Part shown: piece after piece, positions 56,534 through 64,000 of the stretch
How the letters are laid out: the number at the start of each line of letters is the position of its first letter
How positions within the stretch are numbered: the first letter of the stretch is position 1
Assembly (NCBI GenBank): GCA_036346395.1
Contig: CM070604.1
Span: 41,381,662 to 41,445,661 of the forward strand
Source: Hsuehochloa calcarea
Taxonomy: Eukaryota; Streptophyta; Magnoliopsida; Poales; Poaceae
Direction: 5' to 3'
Length of the DNA stretch: 64,000 bases
The notes under the pieces: model-generated
What the model was told of the DNA's origin: nothing
What the model saw: the letters and a program-made list of their open reading frames with translations, nothing else
Database searches by the model: none
Made by a program: the position numbers and the translations under genes

Positions 56534-58111
56534 CCTTTCTTAATTAGGTAGGCCTTCTGTGTTTTTCATGAATCAATGTTAGGCATGGAGCTGAGCTGGT
56601 TCAGCAAGCATTGTGATCTTATTGTTTGCATGATTGCATCAGCCAAGTAAGTGCTTCTAAAAGGCTACATGTAAGTACTTTATTAACTTACTAGTTGATT
56701 GTATTTTACATAGTTTTAAGTAGATAAGTTTACCATGTTATGCCTATTGCTCATTGTATTTTACATAGTTTTGAGTAGATAAGTTTACCATGTTATGCCT
56801 ATAGCTCTTGTGTGCGTGCACACGTCTGTGATCAAGTTGACAGCATTTTCAATTGCTGTTTCAGATATAATTATTTGTGTGGCTTAATAGATCTAAAATT
56901 TTCATAGTTGGTTAACACGGCCATGCCAGCTACTACTGCTCAAACTTCTATACCTCTGCTCTGCTTCCATGAATGCCATTTGGTTGAGTAAGATTACACT
57001 GAATGTGAGAGCCAAGAATACACTGAATGTGGGAGTGAGAACCGAGAACACACTCGTTTTGCTGCTGATACAGTTGCCTTTTTCCTGTACTAGCTTTAAC
57101 AGTGGTCCTAGTTCCTGTGTGGTTATCCTATCTCTGTTGCTGTTACATCATGTCTTTCGGTCCTTGATAAAACGATCCATAATGCAACATGTTAAAGTGG
57201 GTGTCTTCCTCTGCCTCTTGCGTTGCTAGAGAGCGATTGGATTTCTCAAGTGGGTCTTGTCCCTACTCCCTACTCCCTAGTATCACAACCAAGCTGTTTC
57301 GTTTGAACATTGCTCCTTGATGGCTTGATGGCTCGGTTTTCGTCAGAGAATAAACCAAAGTAGCTAATCTTGTATTCGGAAAATGACTTTGTCGGGCAGT
57401 ACCTGTACTGCATGTTGGACAACTTTATCGATGTGTGCTTCCAGTTACTGTTGCTGAGTGCCACAATACATTATTATGATTGGATGATGTAGCTAATCTT
57501 ATCTTTGGAATACGACTTTATATTTGAGAACACTTTCAATTTGAAGGTTGTCTGGCTGTGTGCTTCAGGTAACTGCTGCTAATGCTGAGTGAGATTGAGC
57601 TGTGGCAATGCATTTTTGTCAGTGTTTTTCAAGAACACAACAGCACTACAAGGTTGTTCCCTAACGAGTTTATTCCAATCGAATGACATCTTAATCGTAG
57701 TGAACAATAAGCATTAGGACAAGATCTCAACATCGTTGCATTGGATAGCACTAGTTTCACTGGAATTTGTTTTGTGACATAAATGTCACATTGATGTGGC
57801 TCATGAAGTGATTGCATATTTGTTGTTGCCGGGTGCATTATATAACTGTCCGGTTTTAAGTAGGACAGCAAAATTGGTACTGTGTTCTCCCTGAAATTTA
57901 GGGTGAATGAAATATCTCGATGTCGATAACAAAGTGTAAGAAATCATTTATTTTACTATGTTTACAATGACGAGAAAATGTATTGCTACAGAGAAAGTAG
58001 TAACCGATGAACCTTATCGCTCTCAAATGAGCTGTACAGGGAGAAAAAATCGTATCGCAGCAAACTACCCAAGTGATCATTGCAAACTCAGTTTTGGTGG
58101 AAGAATATGCA
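56534..58111. other. Spacer with local duplications, no recognised gene
   Basis: Contains a 55-bp tandem duplication (56698-56807) and a degenerate repeat of about 125 bp near 57355-57575 (TAGCTAATCTT, GACTTT, GTGTGCTTC, CTG(T/C)TGCT in order). Open frames are short on both strands, without family motifs. Confidence 0.4.
56698..56807. repeat. 55-bp tandem duplication
   Basis: Two units (56698-56752 and 56753-56807) differ at only a few positions, so the duplication is recent. Confidence 0.92.
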
Positions 58112-58389
58112 TGCTGGAAGGTGGGAAGGGTTGAGTATCCGTTGCTGGCGAGTTCAGTTCGAGCGATTAACTCGTAAACAATATTTAGAAACGTAAGAAT
58201 GAATCAAGAACACAACAATAGATTGAACACAGAGATATGAAAGAACTTCAGGCTTCGCTTTATTACTTCTAAAAAACGTGTTACACTGGTTGGGGGTCCC
58301 TCTCTATTTATAGCCTCTCGACCCTGCTAGGGTTTCCAATGGGCTGCCCATATATGGCGGCTTCTGGGCGGACCCAGAGTTTCTTAACA
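58112..58389 (-). repeat. 3' LTR of the minus-strand copia element
   Basis: On minus it starts TGTTAAGAAACTC right after CAAGTGGGG (polypurine tract, 58390-58398). It contains TATA box CTATAAATAG (58304-58313) and AATAAA (58259-58264). The right end on minus (CCTTCCAGCA) is tentative because the partner LTR is outside the window. Confidence 0.75.
58304..58313 (-). promoter_or_regulatory. LTR TATA box
   Basis: CTATAAATAG on minus, about 75 bp into the LTR. AATAAA follows about 40 bp further on, so the R region would be short. Confidence 0.75.
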
Positions 58390-58630
58390 CCCCACTTGGG
58401 CAAACATTCTTGCATGTACATGCCTCGTAAAAACTCCATAAAAATCAAGTGGAAAAATTTAGAAAAAGAGTACATGACATATATTCTACTGCATTGCAAG
58501 AATTGCCTCATTAAAAACCTTAGCCGAGAAACTTCAGGAAAACTCGTTAAAAGAAAAAGAGCACAATCCACCCTATTTCATGTAATCTCCAGGATTTATT
58601 CTTTGGGCATTCGATCTTCGTGATCAAGTT

Positions 58631-59500
58631 TTAATAAAGAGTTCGTGAAGATTCTCCCACTGAATTCTGCATTTCTCTAAGTCTCATCATTCCAATTCTA
58701 TGTATGCATCTTTCAAAGCTAAATGTTGGAAGTGACTTAGTGAATAAATCTGTCAGATTTTCACATAACTTAGTATGCAGTACTTTAATTTCGCCCATCT
58801 TCTGCAATTCGTGAGCATAGAAGAACTTGGAGTTGATATGCTTAGTGAGAGGACTCTTCACATGACCCATTTGCACTTGTGTAACACAAGCTGCATTATC
58901 TTCATAGATAATCATGGGGGTTTGCGCGGTATTCAATCCACATGACTGTTGGATGTGTTGAATCATCCGCCGAAGCCAAAAACATTTCCGTGAGGCCTCG
59001 TACAGTGCTATGATTTTCGAGTGGTTCATCGAAGTAGATATAAGACTTTGCTTAGACGATTTCTAGGAAATTACAGTTCCACCATATAGGAATACATAGC
59101 CTGTTTGCGACTTAGCTGTGTGCAGGTCTGACAGGTACCCAGCATCTACATAGCCAGTCATAGTTAGGTCTTGGTTCTTTCTGTAGAATAGACTAAGATC
59201 TTTGCTTCCTTGAAGGTATCGAAAGATGTCCTTTATTCCCTGCCAATGCCTTTTCGTAGGTTCTGCACTGTACCTTACTAGCAGGTTCACTGCAAATGCA
59301 ATGTCCGGTCTAGTACAGTTTGCTAGATACATGAGTGCTCCTACTGCACTTAGGTACGGGAATTCCGATCCCAAGACTTCCTTCCCCTCTTCTTTAGGTC
59401 TATACGGGTCCTTATCTTGCTGCAAGGATCTTCCAACCATCGGCACTTTTGAAGGGTATGTCTTTTCAAAGCTGAACTTTTCCAACACTTTCTGAGTATA
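58631..59500 (-). pseudogene. Copia RT end and RNase H
   Basis: On minus, from 59488: MLEKFSFEKTYPSKVPMVGR, FPYLSAVGALMYLANCTRPD, RYSAEPTKRHWQGIKDIFRY, TGYVDAGYLSDLHTAKSQTG and YVFLYGGTVIS; then a stop and frameshift; then IIALYEASRKCFWLRRMIQH, IIYEDNAACVTQVQMGHVKS and LTDLFTKSLPTFSF. The RNase H Glu and Asp (ALYEASR, YEDNAAC) are present. The end of pol is normal. Confidence 0.92.
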
Positions 59501-60240
59501 GGTTGACTAATGTACTAGAATCCCTTCTGGGGTATGCTCAAGCTGCAAGCCTAGGCATTATTTGGTTTTACCCAAATCTTTCATCTCGAACTCTGACTCC
59601 AGGTAAGAGCTTACTTTTTTAATATCTTCCATAGTCCCGATGTTTTTTAGATTATCTACATACACTGAGATTATATAGAATCCATCCTGGAATCACCGTA
59701 TAAAAACACAGGAACAATCGTCATTGTTCGTTTAGTCTTTCTTGCAGAGAAAGTCGCTCAAGCGATTATACCACATTCTACCTAATTGTTTCAGTCCATA
59801 TAGTGATTTTCTGAGTTGCACACTGTATAATTTCTATTTGCTCTGTCTTGGTTCGGGACAGGGATACCTTCAAGTACCTTCATGTAAATATTCGAATCCA
59901 AGTTCCCATAAAGGTATGCTGTTACCACATCCATCAATTTCATTTCCAAACTCAAGTTTACTGCCATTGAGATTAAATATCTAAAGGTAGTTCCGCCCAT
60001 GACCGAGGAATAAGTTTCTTCATAATCGACTCCTGGTCGTTGAGTGAAATCTTGTGCAACAAGCCTTGCTTTATGTCTTACAACTTCATTGTTTTCATTT
60101 CTCTTTCGAATAAATACACATTTATACCCTACTGGGTGCACATAGGGAGGCGTGCGGCTTACAGGCTCAAATACCTCTCTTTTATTTAGAGAGAATAATT
60201 CTACTTCTATTGCCTTCTTCCAATCTTTCTAATCTAATCT
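59501..60240 (-). pseudogene. Copia reverse transcriptase with mutated active site
   Basis: On minus: VGYKCVFIRKRNENNEVVRH, KARLVAQDFTQRPGVDYEET, FRYLISMAVNLSLEMKLMDV and AYLYGNLDSNIYMKV. After a frameshift near 59815 the active-site box at 59651-59662 reads YVDN, not YVDD. The second catalytic Asp is thus lost. TAY in VVTAYLYG replaces the usual TAF. Confidence 0.9.
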
Positions 60241-60919
60241 TTTCTTACATTCAACGAGCGATGTAGGCTCTGGATCAAGATCGAAGATTGTGGTAATTTT
60301 CTTTGCAAAATAAATATCGACATTGACTGTTATTCTGTTGATAATTCATAGATTCTCCCGTGGTCACATAATTTATAGCTATTTCTTCATGGGACGATAC
60401 TTCTAGTGCTTCTACTTTCTTACCGCTGCTTTCAATTGCGGGGGCAAGTCCCTTTAGTTTTTCAGCTCCATTGTGTGCACACACATCCATGATGATGTCT
60501 CCCTTCGTGGGAATATTCAAATCCAGTACGTCTTTTACTGAAGGTTCCATACTGGTGCCAGATCTCAACTGGTTCCCCTTCTGGTTGTGGGGAGCTTTAG
60601 TGATCAGCTGTGTCAAGTCCTTCTTATCCTTTTTCGCCAGCGTCCCGGTTACTTGGGATTCGAGGGGCCGGAGTTCTCGTCCTTTTATTCTGAGGCCTTT
60701 ATACGGGATTAGGGATACCTTCAATTTTCTTTGGTATTTCAACCCTCTCTGGCGCATTGCTGCATGCACATGCGACTTGGTCACGCTCTTCAAATCACTA
60801 AAGTGGTCAGGCGGTTGATTCGCTAATGCTCTCAACTCAATTATCTTCTGGACTTCTGTATTTGTTTCACTAGTGCGCGGGTCATGTGCATGGATTCACG
60901 TGGCTTGCCACGTCAGTTC
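60241..60919 (-). pseudogene. Copia linker between integrase and RT
   Basis: A 186-codon minus frame (60275-60835) of low complexity, rich in Lys and Ser (KRKLKVS-like and AKKDKKDLTQLITKA). It lies where copia elements have a variable linker. No domain known to me. The end CKENYHNLRS may be chance after a frameshift. Confidence 0.65.
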
Positions 60920-61840
60920 CTAACATTTTTCATCAAGGGGTTGATTTTCTCCCCCTAATGACGGGAAACTGTCCTCATCAAATATGCTGTCAGCGAAGCG
61001 AGCTGTATGCAAATCTCCAGTCATGGGGTCCAGATATCTGATTATGGATGTTGTCTCATAACCAACGTATATCCCAGACTTTCGGAGAGGGCCTATTGCA
61101 ATTCGCTGCGGTGGTAGTATAGGTACATAAACCTTGCAAGCAAACCTTCGAAGATGGGAGATTTTCGGTACTGACCCTTGCGCTAGTTGCATAAGTGAAT
61201 GGATGTTATATGCTGATGGTCAAAAATTGATGAGAGTTGTTGCGTGTAGGACTACGTGTCCCCAACACGTAGTTGGTAAATTACAATTCTGTAAGAGCGG
61301 TCGGGTAATAAATTTAATTCTTTTAATTAATGTCTCTACTAGTCCATTCTGGGTGTCGACATGTGGTACAGAATGTTCAACGGTAATTCCCATTGCTATA
61401 CAATAATAATCAAATGCCTTTGAAGTAAATTCTCCGGCGTTGTCCATCCTGATGGACTTCACATGATGATCAGGGAAATTATTCTTAATCTTAATTATCT
61501 ATGAGATCAGCTTTACAAAAGCGTGGTTTCTCGTTGACAATAAGCATACATGCGCCATTTCGAGGAAGCATCGATGAGCATCATAAAGTACCTAAATGGC
61601 CCTGACAGGGGCTGTATAGGACCGCAAATGTCTCTCTGGATACGGTCCAAGAATGTAGAGATTTCATCCTTTACTTTCAAAGTGAAGGGTCTAGTAATTA
61701 TTTTCCCGGTAGCACATGCAGAGCACACAAAATCTTCTGGATTTGGGAAATTTTTTACATTGACATTATGTCCCTGAGAATTAGTAATTATATTTCTCAT
61801 CATTCTGAGACTAGGGTGACCTAATCTATCATGCTAGAGA
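60920..61840 (-). pseudogene. Copia integrase
   Basis: On minus: HDRLGHPSLRMMRN (zinc His pair, its Trp codon now a stop), FVCSACATGKIITRPF (Cys pair), then catalytic Asp in RIQRDICGPI, Asp in SIRMDNAGEFTSKAFDYYC and Glu in TQNGLVETLIKRIK. The GKGFGYETTSII-like C-terminal part reads SGIYVGYETTSIIRYLDPMT. Frames break at 61500 and 61215. Confidence 0.92.
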
Positions 61841-61942
61841 CAAAAAGTTCAGAGTTTCTAAAAGTTATTTTCAGGACAGTATAGACTGCAGGTGCCTTAA
61901 TGTGAGTGTAGTATAGCCCAGATTCATATGAAAGAAGTCTTT

Positions 61943-62284
61943 CTAGAACCTTTTTCTATTTTCCTCGCGCTTTGTAATGAGTAGGTATTCCTTACTATAC
62001 TCTTCTTCAGTCTCTACGTGGAGACTTTTAGCGCGAATATCTTTAAAGCTTAAGAGAGTCATAGTCGATTCTGAGTACAACAAGACTTCTTCAATGACCA
62101 ATATTGTGCCCATCGGGAGTATAATTGTAGCTCTTCCTGAGCCTATTATACAAGTATATCTGCCTGTGATTGTCGTAAGACTACCAGCATTCTTGCCGAT
62201 CGATTGAAATTTTTTTGTCTCTCTTAATATGGTATTCGTTGTGCCGCTGTTTGCTAAACACACTTCCTCCATAGAGCGCCACAC
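61943..62284 (-). pseudogene. Copia protease with mutated catalytic residue
   Basis: On minus: VCLANSGTTNTIL holds the active-site position as NSG instead of DSG; the single Asp-to-Asn change should abolish cleavage. GSLTTITGRYTCIIGSGRAT, VIEEVLLYSESTMTLLSF and ETEEEYSKEYLLIT continue the family pattern. The next block joins the GAG-pre-integrase. Confidence 0.82.
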
Positions 62285-62288
62285 GCGT

Positions 62289-62323
<35 letters not shown>

Positions 62324-62538
62324 AATTTATTAATATGGGTAGGAAGCAATCCACACACATAAGTAAAATACTTCAAAACAGAACATAATTTGCTATTAAT
62401 ACGGGAAAAAGTCGTGCGGGAATCATAATAAGAATTTATTGATTTGCTCTCCTAGTGCTTACAACCATTATTCAAAATCAATGTTATCTCTTAAACATAA
62501 ATTGCAAATGACTATGAAATCTAAGTGAAATGCGTGCA
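62285..62538. other. AT-rich non-coding gap between gag and protease
   Basis: About 250 bp with stops in all minus frames separates the zinc knuckle from protease and includes a TA microsatellite. It may be an insertion, a decayed linker, or an unspliced intron; no clear splice pair was identified. Confidence 0.55.
62291..62321. repeat. (TA)n microsatellite
   Basis: About 15 uninterrupted AT/TA dinucleotides. Confidence 0.97.
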
Positions 62539-63640
62539 CTAGATCGAACTAGCAAAGAAGGAAGAAACTTTTTCATGAATCTGCGCCATGTCTATCTTCT
62601 CTTCTTCGGTAACTATAGCTATTGCTGTTGTAATATCCAAAGAAGGTGTGGTGGAGGCTGCTACATGGTTGTCCACATCCATGGGTGCTTCCCATGACTG
62701 TGGATCCTCTATGCCTGCAATGGCGAGGTGTGCCTCATGCTGTCTTTTGCCCTTCTTCTTAGCCTTGAAGGCATCGATCACGTGCTGCGGCTCACGGCAA
62801 ACTCGTGACCAATGTCCCCAAGTGCCACATTTGTGGCAACTTTGGTTCTGCTGACCATATGGCTTCTCATCGCGCTTCTTTTGTTCGCTCTTCTTGGCTT
62901 GGGCATTCTTCTTGGTTTTGCGACCCATGACCTTACCCTTCTTGCCTCTTTCTGTTGAGTGGGGGTTCCTTACCTTGTCGCTGCTTGCGTTGACTTCATG
63001 ACCAATTTGCTACTAGGCGGCTGTGAGATGTAGTTCTTTCGGAGAACACCATCTTGAGCTTTTGCAGCTTGCATGATGTCAATCAGTTTAGCATACTCCT
63101 TGTAGCCATCTTGACGATAGTTGCGTGCGGATTGCGCCCCATTTGGGTGGAAGGTAGAGAGGGTTTTTTCTATCTTCTGCTCGTCTGTGGTTACCTTACC
63201 ACAGAGTTGAAGACTTGTATAAATTCTGTGCAATGCAGAGTTGTACTCCCCCACGGTCTTGTAGTCAGCAAAACGTAGTCGGTTCCAATCCTACTCTACC
63301 CGGGGAAGGATGGTGTACTTTAGCTTCTCGAACCGCTTCTTTAGTGCGGTCCATAAAGCAAGTGTATTCTTTTCTGCCATAAACTCATACTTGAGCGTTA
63401 GACGGAGATGATGTATGAGGAAATTAAGTGCTTGATCATTCTCCTCAGCGGTTGGAGTGGCGTCCTTCAGGGGGCCCAGTCCAATAGCAGCACGGAGCTT
63501 CTTGACTCCAAGTACAATTTCGACATCTGATGCCCAAGTCAGCTAATTGTTGCCATGTTGGGCCAGTTCTTCGAACTCTCAGTTCGTAATACCAGTCATC
63601 TGCATATTCATGCAAAAAGTGCATAAGATTACTGCTGGTA
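62539..63640 (-). pseudogene. Copia gag with intact zinc knuckle
   Basis: On minus, capsid blocks include LGVKKLRAAIGLGPL-type sequence near 63480 (frameshifted), VGEYNSALHRIYTSLQLCGK, TTDEQKIEKTLSTFHPNGAQ and YKEYAKLIDIMQAAKAQDGV. The knuckle CHKCGTWGHWSRVC has perfect CX2CX4HX4C spacing. Frame is lost around 62960 and several times beyond 63280. Confidence 0.88.
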
Positions 63641-64000
63641 ATTTGCATAAAATAGTTGTAAAGATTCTCATAATGTTCCCGTATTTTCTATGCATTTTCC
63701 AGACTTTACTGCTATTTTCAGTGATTAAAAGCACTATAAATAGTCACAAATAATCAAAAACAGTAAATACAGCACATAAATTGCATAGAAGTAACAATAA
63801 CAATGGTAAACATGCAAAAAAATTGATTCAAAAATTGAATTCTCAAGCCCTTTTCTTCTTTAATATGAATTTTTAGTGAATTCTACAATTTTCAGGGGCT
63901 AAAACACGAAATTTTCAGTTCTGAGAAAAAATTTGCGTAATTTTTGGATTTGCGAGGGTGTTTTTCGAAAAAATTTCTTCTTCACGAAAATTTTCTCATA
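63641..64000 (-). other. Untranslated leader of the minus-strand copia element
   Basis: AT-rich sequence upstream (on minus) of gag with no open frame of note; primer site and 5' LTR are expected beyond the window edge. Confidence 0.5.

Larger units (their letters stand above)
58112..64000 (-). mobile_element. Ty1/copia element, minus strand, 5' end beyond window
   Basis: Read on minus: gag (63640 down), zinc knuckle, protease, integrase, RT, RNase H and then a 3' LTR at 58112-58389. The 5' LTR lies beyond 64000. Frames are broken, and the protease and RT active sites are mutated, so this copy is non-autonomous. Confidence 0.93.

Noticed and set aside
1..64000. tRNA or rRNA genes
   Set aside because: No tRNA cloverleaf or rRNA sequence was noticed; tRNA-like words are retrotransposon primer sites.

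Overview
The window is plant nuclear DNA from a grass, most likely rice (Oryza). The signs are nested LTR retrotransposons with 5-bp target-site duplications (TSDs), plant-type primer sites (TGGTATCAGAGC), one GC-rich intronless grass gene with a plant G-box promoter, and AT-rich spacers. About 85% is retrotransposon. The only gene that looks intact is a DUF716/TMEM45-type membrane protein at 3329-4228 (+).

Layout. 1-2432: 3' part of a decayed Ty3/gypsy element. 3062-4459: the DUF716 gene with promoter motif and poly(A) signal. 5336-6689: relics of low-copy genes. 6690-23460: a Ty1/copia element that has been invaded twice, by a minus-strand gypsy LTR fragment (7996-11230) and by a full gypsy chromovirus (12299-22470, TSD AGTAG). 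The copia sits inside a minus-strand gene relic whose parts lie at 6296-6689 and probably 23470-23800. 23827-24543: an LTR-like remnant. 26400-37900: a degenerate AT-rich tandem-repeat field split by a large element with no coding capacity (26984-35444, TSD CATTT) and by a solo LTR (35484-37256, TSD CTTAT). 38676-56533: an old copia element split by a 12.9-kb Tat-lineage gypsy element (42884-55786, TSD GGTTA). 58112-64000: a minus-strand copia element that runs off the right edge.

The most unusual signal is in the Tat-lineage element. Both LTRs carry a tandem array, period close to 29 bp, of short hairpins (typical arm GTCGTA, loop AGTnnTTC, arm TACGAC) upstream of the TATA box. More clusters lie in the 3' non-pol region. 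The arms vary between units, but the paired arm usually changes to match, as expected if the palindrome is maintained. The same element carries an antisense relic related to the plant transposon-associated domain seen in other Tat-lineage elements.

Almost every retrotransposon frame is broken, so the coding entries are pseudogenes. Some single-base frameshifts may be sequencing errors: paired LTRs differ by short indel clusters at C/G-rich spots. All similarity statements come from reading by eye; no database search was run.
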